DNA from: Streptomyces niveus
Lineage (GTDB): Bacteria; Actinomycetota; Actinomycetes; Streptomycetales; Streptomycetaceae
NCBI RefSeq assembly: GCF_001723055.1
Contig: NZ_MDCR01000114.1
Span: 1-64,000 of the forward strand
Length of the DNA stretch: 64,000 nucleotides
Direction of reading: 5' to 3'
A program made the position numbers and the translations under genes. Of the stretch, positions 41,830 to 49,987 are shown piece after piece; position 1 is the stretch's first letter; each line of letters begins with the position of its first letter. Under the pieces are notes generated by a model. That model did not search any database, was not told the origin of the DNA, and saw nothing but the letters and a program-made list of their open reading frames with translations.

Positions 41830-42956
41830 GGGGTCAGCGCCTTTCCGTAGATGGCGTAGGAACGTGCGGGGCTGGCGTCGGTGAGGCCCATGTAGGCGCG
41901 GCTCTGCCAGTTGTGTTCATGCACCCAGGTGGTGTGGACGGCCCGGTACGGCGGCACTTCGCCGAGTCCGACCCGGGCGATCTCACCGGCCAGTACGCGC
42001 CCGATGCCCCGGCCGGCGACCTCCGGCCGTACGCCGATGAGCAGCACCAGCGCGGCGCCGACGCGGCGCTTGAGCCACGGGTAGCGGATCAGGAATCCGG
42101 GGCCGGCGCGGCCGTGGGTGGCCGCCAGGACCTCGTTGGCGTCCGCCATCAGCATGCTGAATCCCACGGGTTCGCCGTCGAGTTCGACGAAGCGCACGAG
42201 CCGGGGGTCGAGGAACGGTCTGATCTCGTCGGTCTGGAAGCCGAGCACGGCCCGGCTCATCGGCACCATGTCGTGGTTGGTGGCGAAGGACGCGCTCAGC
42301 AGGTCGTGGATCAGGTCGATCTCCCGCTCCCAGCGGGCGGGCTCCAAAGAGCGGACACGCAGGCCCTGTTGGTCGACGACGGCCGCGCCGCGCCGGACGA
42401 GCCTGGCCAGCTGGTCGGCGTCGCGGTCGGCGAAGTAGCTGAAGGTGTCGGTCCGGAAGTCCGGGGTGAAGCCGGCGGCGGACAACAGGTCCAGGTAGTA
42501 GGGCGGGTTGTGGCTCTGGAAGGCGGCCGGGCGGCTGTCGAAGCCGCCCGTCAGCAGACCGAACTCCTGCGTGGAGCAGTAGGAGTGAGGGCCCGTCAGT
42601 CGCACCATGTCGCGCTCGCGCACCCATGTCCCGGCGGCGTCGAGCAGCGCGTCGGCGACCTCGGGGTCGTCGACGCTCTCGAACCAGCCGAAGTAGCCGT
42701 GCCGGCCGAACCGCTCGACGTGCGCCGGGTCGACGCTGGCGGAGATCCGCCCCACGGTCCGGCCCCTCGCGTCGCGGGCGACGAAGTGGTCGATCTGCGC
42801 CTCACGGAAATATGGATTTCTCCGGGGATTTACAAACCGGCGCATGTCGGAGGTCAATGGGGCGACCCATTTCGGGTCCTCGCGGTGAAGCCGTAACGGC
42901 AAGCGGAGAAAATCCTCCGTCATGCGTCGGCCACGTACGGGATGCACGGTAACCAA
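41826..42956 (-). CDS. GNAT-fold acyltransferase-like protein
   Basis: A protein of 376 residues from a TTG at 42956, preferred because AAAGGAAG lies 5 bases upstream; a GTG at 42947 and a TTG at 42989 are alternatives. The N terminus (VHPVRGRRMTEDFLRLPLRL, then EDPKWVAPL) is that of a large family with a C-terminal GNAT fold, and LVLLIGVRPEVAGRGIGRVL carries the acyl-CoA-binding loop. Members are mostly uncharacterised; some resemble N-acyltransferases. It is the first gene of the coupled lipid-amine operon, so N-acylation of the amine product is an attractive but unproven role. Confidence 0.7.
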   Translation of the reverse strand: MVTVHPVRGRRMTEDFLRLPLRLHREDPKWVAPLTSDMRRFVNPRRNPYFREAQIDHFVARDARGRTVGRISASVDPAHVERFGRHGYFGWFESVDDPEVADALLDAAGTWVRERDMVRLTGPHSYCSTQEFGLLTGGFDSRPAAFQSHNPPYYLDLLSAAGFTPDFRTDTFSYFADRDADQLARLVRRGAAVVDQQGLRVRSLEPARWEREIDLIHDLLSASFATNHDMVPMSRAVLGFQTDEIRPFLDPRLVRFVELDGEPVGFSMLMADANEVLAATHGRAGPGFLIRYPWLKRRVGAALVLLIGVRPEVAGRGIGRVLAGEIARVGLGEVPPYRAVHTTWVHEHNWQSRAYMGLTDASPARSYAIYGKALTP

Positions 42957-43286
42957 GACGTCTTCCTTTACGGCTGCCTCGGGGCTCAAACACTGTTGCG
43001 ATTCAAACAGGCTGATCGAGATCCACTCAACAAAATGCGGGGCCGGCGACCCTCCGAGAGGCGAGGTTCACTAAATGCGCAGGTCAGCGGCGTGCATATG
43101 AAAGTCAGATTCATTAACGACCGGTGACATGGGAGTCGTTTTCAATAACTGGGCAAATGGATTCCCCGTTGCATCGCCGCCGAACGAGGTGCTACGGTCA
43201 GCCGCCGTTGCGGCCCGATGGAATTGCGCAGTCTGAAATCGGGCAGTGCGGACTGTCTTCCGACAAGGCAAGAAAGGCGGCTTCTC
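42957..43286. promoter_or_regulatory. 330-bp divergent promoter region of the lipid-amine cluster
   Basis: This is the most AT-rich stretch of the cluster and separates the GNAT-led minus-strand operon from the FabH-led plus-strand operon. It holds no convincing gene. A plus-strand promoter candidate is TTGCAT (43169-43174) with TACGGT (43193-43198), 18 bp apart, for fabH. I found no clear inverted-repeat operator here, unlike at the TetR/MMPL promoter. Confidence 0.5.
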
Positions 43287-44294
43287 ATGCAGCCGGCTCC
43301 CGTAATATGCGGAATAGGAACTTCCTTACCGAGTCGCGTGGTGACGAATGACGATCTGGCAGCCGAGCTGGACACGTCCGACGAATGGATAAGCACCCGA
43401 ACCGGAATCCGCGAACGGCGGATCGCCGACCCCGGAACGGCCACGGGAGATCTCGCCCGCGCCGCCGGTGAGGGCGCGCTCAAATCGGCCGGGGACGCCT
43501 CGGTCGACATGGTCGTCCTCGCCACGACGACGCCCGACCACCGCTGCCCGGCCACCGCGCCCGACGTGGCGCAGCGGCTGGGACTGACCGGTGTACCGGC
43601 CTGGGACCTGTCGGCCGTGTGCAGCGGATTCCTCTACGGCCTCGCCTGCGCGTCCAGCTTCATCCGGGCCGGGACGGCGGAACGCGTCCTGCTCATCGGC
43701 GCCGACACCTACTCGACCATTCTCGATCCCAACGACCGCGCCACGCGGGCCATCTTCGGCGACGGGGCGGGCGCGGTGGTCCTGCGGGCCGGGAGCCCGG
43801 CCGAGGACGGCGCCGTCTCCTCGGTGAACCTGGGCAGCGACGGCACGCTCAGGGACGCGATCCTCGTGGCGGGCGGCGGCTCCCGCAGCCCCTTCCCGCC
43901 CGGTGAAGTACCGGGCGAGGGGCGCTACTTCACCATGCGCGGCAAGACCGTCTTCCGGCACGCGGTCGACCGGATGTCCGAGGCGTCGCGTACGGCCGCG
44001 GAGTCGGCCGGCTGGGACCCCTCGGACATCGACTGCCTCGTGCCCCACCAGGCCAACGCCCGCATCATCCAGGCGGTGGCCGACCGGCTCGGTCTGCCCG
44101 TCGAGCGCTGCGCGAGCAACATCGAGCGGCTGGGCAACACCGCCGCCGCCTCGATACCGCTCGCACTCGCCGACGCGGCGGGCTCCGGACGGCTCCGGCC
44201 GGGCGACCGCGTACTGCTCACCGCGTTCGGCGGTGGGGCCACCTGGGGCGCCGCGGCGCTGACCTGGCCCGACGTCACCCCCATGGCCGGCTGA
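43287..44294 (+). CDS. 3-oxoacyl-ACP synthase III (FabH-like)
   Basis: A 335-residue KAS III from the ATG at 43287 (AAAGGCGG upstream). Catalytic elements are intact: Cys in LSAVCSGFLYGLACA, His in CLVPHQANARII and Asn in SNIERLGNTAAASI, with GDGAGAVVLRAG and TAFGGGATWGAAAL. KAS III enzymes start chains by condensing acyl-CoA with malonyl-ACP. Inside this cluster it may make a dedicated starter or short chain on the neighbouring ACP, rather than serve general fatty-acid synthesis. Confidence 0.9.
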   Translation: MQPAPVICGIGTSLPSRVVTNDDLAAELDTSDEWISTRTGIRERRIADPGTATGDLARAAGEGALKSAGDASVDMVVLATTTPDHRCPATAPDVAQRLGLTGVPAWDLSAVCSGFLYGLACASSFIRAGTAERVLLIGADTYSTILDPNDRATRAIFGDGAGAVVLRAGSPAEDGAVSSVNLGSDGTLRDAILVAGGGSRSPFPPGEVPGEGRYFTMRGKTVFRHAVDRMSEASRTAAESAGWDPSDIDCLVPHQANARIIQAVADRLGLPVERCASNIERLGNTAAASIPLALADAAGSGRLRPGDRVLLTAFGGGATWGAAALTWPDVTPMAG

Positions 44295-44402
44295 ACGGAA
44301 CGTGCCGGGCCGGCCGTTCCCCGGCCGGCTCACGCGCGGCGGCCGACTCTCCCTACGTACAACCCTCCCGACGAGCAACTCCCGATGAAAGCAGGAAGCG
44401 TC

Positions 44403-44672
44403 ATGACGACACCCGTACAACTCCAGTCGGTACGCGAGCAGATGGTCTCGCTCCTCTCCCAGCGCTTCGGTCTGGAACCGGAGTCGGTCGCCCCCGAAGC
44501 GACCTTCGACGCCATGGAACTCGACTCGCTCGCCCTCGTGGAGTTCTCCATCGCGCTCCAGGAGGTCTTCGGAGTACCGGTCAACGAGGAGGAGTTCGGC
44601 GCCGAGAACACCGTCGACCAGGTGGCCGAGCTGATGGCGGCCAAGCTTCGTTCGCAGGGGCAGGCCGGATGA
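44403..44672 (+). CDS. Acyl carrier protein
   Basis: An 89-residue ACP from the ATG at 44403 (GCAGGAAG 5 bases upstream; an ATG six codons earlier is in frame but lacks a site). The attachment Ser is in AMELDSLALVEF, followed by FGVPVNEEEFGAENTVDQ. It lies between FabH and the KS, with ATGA overlap to the latter. It is probably the carrier on which the FabH/KS pair works, distinct from the ACP next to the acyl-AMP ligase. Confidence 0.9.
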   Translation: MTTPVQLQSVREQMVSLLSQRFGLEPESVAPEATFDAMELDSLALVEFSIALQEVFGVPVNEEEFGAENTVDQVAELMAAKLRSQGQAG

Positions 44673-45910
44673 CGGTGACGGGCGGCGGTCCGTTCCGGGC
44701 GGCGGTCACCGGCCTCGGCATGGTGACCGCCGCCGGTCCCGACACGCGCAGCAGCTGGGAGGGCATCCTGGCCGGGCGGCCGACGGCCGCCGAGGCACCG
44801 GAACTGGCGGGTCTGCCGGTCTCCTTCGCCTGCCGGGCCGACGCGTTCGACGGCGAGGCCGTGCTGGGACGCAGGCAGACCTGGCGGCTGGACCGTACGA
44901 CGCAGCTGGCGATGGCCGCCACGGCGGAGGCACTGGCGCAGGCCGGGCTCGATCCGGCGGAGTGGGACGGCGCGCGGGTCGGCGTCGTCCTCGGCACCGC
45001 GCTGGGCGGTGTCACGACGTGGCAGCGCGAGGCGGACCGGCTCCGCGAGCTGGGTCCGGACAGTGTCTCCCCGCTGCTCATCCCGATGTCGGCGGTCAAC
45101 ATGACCGCCGGCCATCTGGCCGCCGCGCACGGTGCGCGGGGGCCCAACTTCGCGACCGCGACCGCGTGTGCCTCCGGGACCACCGCGCTCGGCGCCGCAC
45201 GTGATCTGCTGCGGTCGAACATGTGCGACATCGTCGTGGCGGGCGGGACGGAGGCCGCGATCAGTCCACTGGTCGCCGCAGCCTTCGCCAAGATGGGCGC
45301 GCTGTCGAAGCGGTCCGACGATCCCGCCGGCGCGTCCCGGCCGTTCGACCGGCACCGGGACGGCTTCGTCCTGGCGGAGGGCGCGGCGGTGCTGGTGCTG
45401 GAGAGGCCGGAGCACGCCGCGGCGCGGGGAGCGGTTCCGTACGCGTATCTCAGCGGGTACGGGGCGTCGGCCGACGCCGGTCACGCGACCCGGCCGGACC
45501 CCGAGGGCAGGGGCGCCGAGAGCGCCCTGCGCGCGGCGCTGGCCGACGCGGATCTCGGCCCGGACGATGTCGACCACGTCAACGCGCACGGCACGTCGAC
45601 GCCGCTCAACGACGCCGTCGAGTCGGCGATGATCCGCCGGGTGCTGGGTGAACGCCACCCGGCGGTGACCTCGGTCAAGGGCGTGACGGGGCACTGCCTC
45701 GGGGCGTCCGGAGCCATCGAGGCCGCGGTAGGGGTGCTCTCGCTGCACCACCAGCTCGTGCCTCCGACGGCCAATCTCACGGAGATCGACGCGGGGATGG
45801 AGGTGGACGTGGTCGCGGACAAGGCCCGTTCCCTGCCGATGAGCACGGTGGTCAGCCACTCCTTCGGGTTCGGCGGCCAGAACGCGGTGGTCGCGCTGAC
45901 CAGCGCGTGA
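44669..45910 (+). CDS. Beta-ketoacyl-ACP synthase II-like (FabF-type)
   Basis: A 413-residue condensing enzyme with a complete Cys-His-His set: TATACASGTTALGAA, VNAHGTSTPLND and VKGVTGHCLGASGAIEA. The late SHSFGFGGQNAVVALT is also typical. It resembles FabF and stand-alone KS alpha enzymes; no chain-length-factor partner is present, so it is not an aromatic type II PKS. With the neighbouring FabH and ACP it makes a minimal fatty-acid elongation set, missing its own KR, DH and ER. It is coupled to the ACP by ATGA and ends before a strong hairpin. Confidence 0.9.
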   Translation: MTVTGGGPFRAAVTGLGMVTAAGPDTRSSWEGILAGRPTAAEAPELAGLPVSFACRADAFDGEAVLGRRQTWRLDRTTQLAMAATAEALAQAGLDPAEWDGARVGVVLGTALGGVTTWQREADRLRELGPDSVSPLLIPMSAVNMTAGHLAAAHGARGPNFATATACASGTTALGAARDLLRSNMCDIVVAGGTEAAISPLVAAAFAKMGALSKRSDDPAGASRPFDRHRDGFVLAEGAAVLVLERPEHAAARGAVPYAYLSGYGASADAGHATRPDPEGRGAESALRAALADADLGPDDVDHVNAHGTSTPLNDAVESAMIRRVLGERHPAVTSVKGVTGHCLGASGAIEAAVGVLSLHHQLVPPTANLTEIDAGMEVDVVADKARSLPMSTVVSHSFGFGGQNAVVALTSA

Positions 45911-45929
45911 GTGGGCGCGGGCGCGCGCC

Positions 45930-45968
45930 AGGGCCCGGCCACCGGATCTCCTCCGGTGACCGGGCCCT
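45930..45968. terminator. Bidirectional terminator between convergent KS and MMPL genes
   Basis: Arms of 17 bp (45930-45946 and 45952-45968) pair at 16 positions around a 5-nt loop, 20 bp after the KS stop and 79 bp beyond the MMPL stop on the opposite strand. Confidence 0.75.
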
Positions 45969-46047
45969 TCGCCGTGTCCGGCGCGTTCCGGGGCGGGCGT
46001 CGGCCCCGGTCCGCCACGAGGGCGGCCGGGGCTCGACCGGCCGGGGC

Positions 46048-48450
46048 TCAGCCTCTGGCCGCGGGCTCCTCCCGCAGCCGGCCGGCCGCCTCGTCACGCG
46101 CCGGGGCGTCGTCCGGCGGCGGCGCGGAGCCTTCGGTGAGTTCCACGCGGGGCAGCACCCGGTCGAGCCAGCCGGGCAGCCACCAGTTGGAGCTGCCGAG
46201 CAGTCGCATCAGCGCGGGCACCAGGACGACCCGGATGAGCGTGGCGTCGACGAGCACGGCGACGGCCAGCGCGAAGCCCATCTGTTTCACCTCGACCACC
46301 TTCGTGATCATGAAGGCCGCGAAGATCACCATCATGATGGTCGCCGCCGCCGTGATGACCTTCGCCGTGTGCGCGACCCCCTCGGTCACCGCGCGGGTGT
46401 TGTCCCGCGAGTGCCCCCACTCCTCCTTCATCCGGGAGATGAGGAAGACCTCGTAGTCCATGGAGAGCCCGAAGAGGATGACGAAGGTGAGCAGCGGGAG
46501 GTACGCCTGGATGAAGCCGCCGCTGGTGAAGTCGAGCAGCGACGCGCCGTGCCCCTCCTGGAAGACCAGGGTGAGGAGGCCGAAGGCGGCGCCGACGGAG
46601 ACGAGGTTCATCACGATGGCGCTCAGCGGCAGCAGCAGGCTGCGGAAGGCGAGCAGCAGCAGGATGAAGGAGAGGCCGAGCACCAGCGCGAGGACGAGCG
46701 GCGTGGCGCGCGAGACCTCCTCGGAGATGTCCACCGTCTGCGCGCTGAGCCCGCCGACGAAGGCCGATGTCCCGTCCCGCTCGCCCACCGTGTCCGGTAC
46801 GGCGGTGTCCCTGATCCAGTGGACGAGGTCCACGGAGGCGTCGCTGTCGGCGGCCTCGCGCGGCAGCACGGCCAGGGCGGTGGTCCGTCCGTCGGTGGCG
46901 ATCAGCCGGCCGAGCCCTTCACCGTCCTGCTTCGCCGCCTCCATGAGCGTGCGCAGTCCCGCCGCGTCGACGCCGCCGGTCTGCTGCCTCAACACATCGG
47001 TCACGGACTGCACTTCGGCGACGTCGTCGTTGTCGCGCAGTCGCTCGGTGAGCTGTTCCAGCGCGGCGAGGTCCGCGTCGTCCAGCGCGCCCGCGGGTTT
47101 GTCGAGCACGATCTGGAGCGGGGTGGCGGCGCCCGGTACGAACTTGTCGGCGACCAGTTCGTAACCGCGCCCCGCAGGGGCGTCGGAGACCGCGGAGGCG
47201 CCGACGTCGAAGCCGAGCTTGAGCTGGGCCGCGGGCAGGATGGCGAGCAGCAGCACGACGCCGGTGAGTCCGCCGACCAGTACGGGGCGGCGCATGACCA
47301 CCTTGGTCCAGCGCGCCCAGCCGGACCGGCTCACGTCGGTCGTACGTACGGAGCGCTTCATGCCCGGTACGGCGAGCTTGTCGATACGCGGGCCGAGCAG
47401 GCCGAGTACGGCGGGCAGCAGCGTGGTCGCGACGGCCAGCATCGCGGCCACGGCGATCATCACGCCGAGCGCCATGGTCCGGAAGACCGGCGCGCGCACC
47501 ACCAGGAGACCGGCCACGGAGATGATGACGGTGCATCCGGAGAAGAGCACCGCCTTGCCCGCGGTGGCCATCGTCGCGCCGACGGCCGCCGGTACGTCGC
47601 CCTTCCTGGCGGCCAGTTCCTCCCGCATGCGGGTGACCGCGAACAGGCAGTAGTCGATGCCGAGCGCGAGGCCGAGCATGGTCACCACGGCCTGGGAGAA
47701 CACGTCGAAGCTGACGACACCGCTGACCGCGCCGAGCGCGCCGAAGGACGTCACCAGCGCCACCACCCCCAGCAGCAGGGGCAGACAGGCCGCGACGAGG
47801 GTGCCGAAGGCGGCGAGCAGGACGAGCAGCGCGATCGGCAGCCCGATGGACTCGGCGCGGGCGAGGTCCTTGTCCTGCTGTTCGACCACGGCGGCGTTCA
47901 GCGCGCTGGATCCGGTGAGCATGACGTCGACGCCCTCGCCGTCGGCCGCCACGTCGTCCAGGGTGTCCTGGATGCGCGGCACCGTGTCCTGCCGGTCCCG
48001 TTCGCCACCGCCGAGTCCGACCGGTACGAGGAGAGTTCGGCGGTCCTCGGAGAACAGGGTGGGGTCGTCCGCCGCGTACGGGTCGGCGATGTCCAGCACC
48101 CCCTCCTGGTCGCGCAGCGCGGCGACGGCGGCGCCGACCGCCGCCCGGTAGGCGGGCGCGTCTGCGGTGTGCCGCGTCGAGTCGAAGACGACGACCGCGT
48201 CCTCCGAGACCGGGCTGGCGAACTTCTCCGTCAGCAGCGTCTCGACGCGTGCGGAGTCCGAACCGTCCACCTTCAGCGACGATCCCGTGAGGCTGTCGGT
48301 GAACTTCGGCACGAGCAGCCCCGCGCCGACGATGACCAGGGCCCAGACCGCGATCACGCGCCAGGCCCGCCGGGCGCACCAGGCCCCCCATCGGTACAAG
48401 ATCGGCCGGTCGACGCGGCCGTGAACGCTCCTGGCCGTTTCGGTCCCCAT
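46048..48450 (-). CDS. MMPL-family (RND-type) lipid exporter
   Basis: An 800-residue membrane protein from the ATG at 48450 with GGGAGAG upstream. It has two similar halves, each with an extracytoplasmic domain and five to six helices. The helix 4 motifs LALGIDYCLFAVTRMREE and FGLSMDYEVFLISRMKEEW carry the Asp-Tyr pairs used in proton coupling by MMPL proteins. MMPL transporters move lipids and lipopeptides across the membrane, so this is the probable exporter of the cluster product. It is divergent from a TetR gene across 119 bp containing two operator-like palindromes, and convergent with the FabF-type gene. Confidence 0.93.
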   Translation of the reverse strand: MGTETARSVHGRVDRPILYRWGAWCARRAWRVIAVWALVIVGAGLLVPKFTDSLTGSSLKVDGSDSARVETLLTEKFASPVSEDAVVVFDSTRHTADAPAYRAAVGAAVAALRDQEGVLDIADPYAADDPTLFSEDRRTLLVPVGLGGGERDRQDTVPRIQDTLDDVAADGEGVDVMLTGSSALNAAVVEQQDKDLARAESIGLPIALLVLLAAFGTLVAACLPLLLGVVALVTSFGALGAVSGVVSFDVFSQAVVTMLGLALGIDYCLFAVTRMREELAARKGDVPAAVGATMATAGKAVLFSGCTVIISVAGLLVVRAPVFRTMALGVMIAVAAMLAVATTLLPAVLGLLGPRIDKLAVPGMKRSVRTTDVSRSGWARWTKVVMRRPVLVGGLTGVVLLLAILPAAQLKLGFDVGASAVSDAPAGRGYELVADKFVPGAATPLQIVLDKPAGALDDADLAALEQLTERLRDNDDVAEVQSVTDVLRQQTGGVDAAGLRTLMEAAKQDGEGLGRLIATDGRTTALAVLPREAADSDASVDLVHWIRDTAVPDTVGERDGTSAFVGGLSAQTVDISEEVSRATPLVLALVLGLSFILLLLAFRSLLLPLSAIVMNLVSVGAAFGLLTLVFQEGHGASLLDFTSGGFIQAYLPLLTFVILFGLSMDYEVFLISRMKEEWGHSRDNTRAVTEGVAHTAKVITAAATIMMVIFAAFMITKVVEVKQMGFALAVAVLVDATLIRVVLVPALMRLLGSSNWWLPGWLDRVLPRVELTEGSAPPPDDAPARDEAAGRLREEPAARG

Positions 48451-48460
48451 GAACTCTCCC

Positions 48461-48513
48461 TAGACTGACTGGTCGGTCGTGTGACTTTAGCCTGCATCGA
48501 CCGGCCGGTCTAG
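48461..48513. promoter_or_regulatory. Two TetR operator-like palindromes in the MMPL/tetR divergent promoter
   Basis: The plus-strand TAGACTGACTGGTCGGTC (48461-48478) and the inverted TAGACCGGCCGGTCG (minus strand, 48498-48512) share the core of the palindrome at 49298-49317. Placement just before the MMPL start and before tetR fits autoregulation and repression of the exporter by the TetR protein. Confidence 0.65.
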
Positions 48514-48569
48514 AGTGGCTCCCTGAACGCGCCGCCCCGCCGGCGGTGGTCGGAGCAGAAGGTGGAGAC

Positions 48570-49202
48570 ATGGGTACGGCACGCGAAGAGGACGCATCGG
48601 CCGGACGCGGCGAAGGCGGCGAGTCACGCCAGACGGCCCGCAGGACCCAGATCCTGCAAGGCGCCACCGCGGTCTTCGCCCGGCTCGGTTACCACGGCGC
48701 GCGGATGGACGACATCGTCAAGGAGTCGGGCCTCAGCAAGGGCACGATCTACTGGTACTTCACCAGCAAGGAAGAGATCGCCGTCGAACTGGTCCACCAA
48801 CTGCTCAGGGCGGAGGAGGAGTCGATGGAACTCCCCCGCGAGGAGTGGGTGACACCGGAGGCCCGGCTCGGGGCGATGGCGGAGGACTTCACGCGGAGCC
48901 TGCGGGAGGACCCCGTACGCGCGCCGCTGGCGCTCGAACTCCTGGCGCTCGGGCAGCGCATCCCGGCCATCAAGACGTATTTCGCCGGATACCACGAGAA
49001 GTACCTGGCCGTGCTGGCCGAGTTGCTGGGCGCGGCTTCCGGTCGCGCGCCGACCGAGAAGCGGGTCAGATCCGCGGCGGTGGCGGTCACCGCGATGGTG
49101 GACGGCTGGGCGCTGCACGAAGCACTGAACCCGGAACACGCGGCCACCGGGGAGAGCCTCGGCGAGGCCGTCGCCGTACTGATCGACGGCCTGCGGTCGT
49201 AA
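48570..49202 (+). CDS. TetR-family repressor
   Basis: A 210-residue regulator from the ATG at 48570 (GGTGGAG upstream). Its helix-turn-helix reads ILQGATAVFARLGYHGARMD then IVKESGLSKGTIYWYFTSKEE, a textbook TetR DNA-binding domain. The C-terminal ligand domain (RLGAMAEDFTRSLREDP, LLALGQRIPAIKTYFAGYHE) is of the common lipid- or drug-sensing type. It is divergent from the MMPL gene and likely controls it through the palindromes between them. The effector may be the lipid product or an acyl-CoA. Confidence 0.92.
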   Translation: MGTAREEDASAGRGEGGESRQTARRTQILQGATAVFARLGYHGARMDDIVKESGLSKGTIYWYFTSKEEIAVELVHQLLRAEEESMELPREEWVTPEARLGAMAEDFTRSLREDPVRAPLALELLALGQRIPAIKTYFAGYHEKYLAVLAELLGAASGRAPTEKRVRSAAVAVTAMVDGWALHEALNPEHAATGESLGEAVAVLIDGLRS

Positions 49203-49210
49203 GGGGCCGC

Positions 49211-49239
49211 GCAACCGGGCGCGGATCGCGCCCGGTTGC
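49211..49239 (+). terminator. Hairpin terminator after tetR
   Basis: A perfect 13-bp stem (49211-49223 with 49227-49239) with a 3-nt loop begins 9 bp after the tetR stop. Confidence 0.65.
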
Positions 49240-49297
49240 CATGCCGGACCTGACAGATACCTGTTGGATCCCTGCGGGAGCGCACCGCCGGTAACAC

Positions 49298-49317
49298 TAG
49301 ACCGGCCGGTCGGTCTA
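49298..49317. promoter_or_regulatory. Third TetR operator-like palindrome upstream of 49449
   Basis: TAGACCGGCCGGTCGGTCTA is a near-perfect 20-bp palindrome sharing its first 15 bases with the site before tetR. It suggests that the genes from about 49363 onward belong to the same TetR regulon. Confidence 0.65.
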
Positions 49318-49362
49318 TGGGTAGCATTCCAGCCATGTGACGCTTCACGGGGGGTGGGGGCC

Positions 49363-49452
49363 ATGGGGGCGGAGAGGCACGCAGGACTTATTCTCGCGGC
49401 ACCTCACGCCCACCCTCGCGTTACTCACGGGTATTGGCGTGAGGCGCGATGA
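49363..49452 (+). CDS. Possible 29-residue leader peptide
   Basis: A short frame (GAERHAGLILAAPHAHPRVT...) begins at an ATG after a G-rich Shine-Dalgarno-like run and ends with a TGA overlapping the ATG of the next gene (ATGA). The tight overlap and the His-rich content make a translated, coupled leader possible, but coding evidence is thin. Confidence 0.25.
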   Translation: MGAERHAGLILAAPHAHPRVTHGYWREAR

Positions 49453-49895
49453 GAATTGGCGCGTTCTCTCTTCGGTACGCGACCGTGCTGTTCGCCGTCC
49501 TGCTGGCCTACAAGGCATTCCTCTCGCACACCCTCGTCCTGCCCGGCGACGCGGCGGACCTCGCCCCGGACGTGCTGGTGACTTCCACGCACTACTACTC
49601 GGCGAATTACGCGACCGCCCAGGAACCGCACTCCCGGTACAGCGCGCCGCCCAAAGCCCGCGCGCTTTTCCACATCGAGGACTTCCGCGTCCTGCGCAAG
49701 ACTCACTGCGAGGGCTCCGTCAACCCGGTGGCCGATCCGCACGGTCAAGGCGCGGAACGCCCGTACGCCACCGCACCCGCGCACGCGGCGACCGAGCCGC
49801 GCGCACCACCGTCCGGGCTCGACCGAACCCTGTTATCGGCCTGGTGCGATTCCCCCGCACATATCCGGGCCCACCTCCAGATATGGCGCGTATAG
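49449..49895 (+). CDS. Small hypothetical protein with N-terminal membrane segment
   Basis: A 148-residue protein. Residues 6-28 (FSLRYATVLFAVLLAYKAFLS) form one hydrophobic helix or signal anchor. The middle part has THYYSANYATAQEPHSRYS and ALFHIEDFRVLRKTHCEG; the C-terminal third is Pro/Ala/His-rich with less convincing coding character. I recognise no family. It lies downstream of the third TetR palindrome and 92 bp before the carbonic-anhydrase-like gene, so it may be a membrane partner in that small unit. Confidence 0.5.
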   Translation: MRIGAFSLRYATVLFAVLLAYKAFLSHTLVLPGDAADLAPDVLVTSTHYYSANYATAQEPHSRYSAPPKARALFHIEDFRVLRKTHCEGSVNPVADPHGQGAERPYATAPAHAATEPRAPPSGLDRTLLSAWCDSPAHIRAHLQIWRV

Positions 49896-49987
49896 CCGGA
49901 ACGGGCCTCCCGGGGACGTCACCAACACCCCTCGGGAACCTCGGCTTCCACGGCACGTAGCGCACCATCAACAGGGGGAAATTCACC

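Noticed and set aside
44295-44402. GC-rich inverted sequence after the FabH stop considered as a terminator
   Set aside because: It is short and lies inside a same-strand operon followed closely by the ACP gene, so it is more likely to be incidental.
45907-48468. A long plus-strand frame across the MMPL gene
   Set aside because: Asp/Gly/His-rich shadow; the minus strand has clear paired MMPL transporter motifs.
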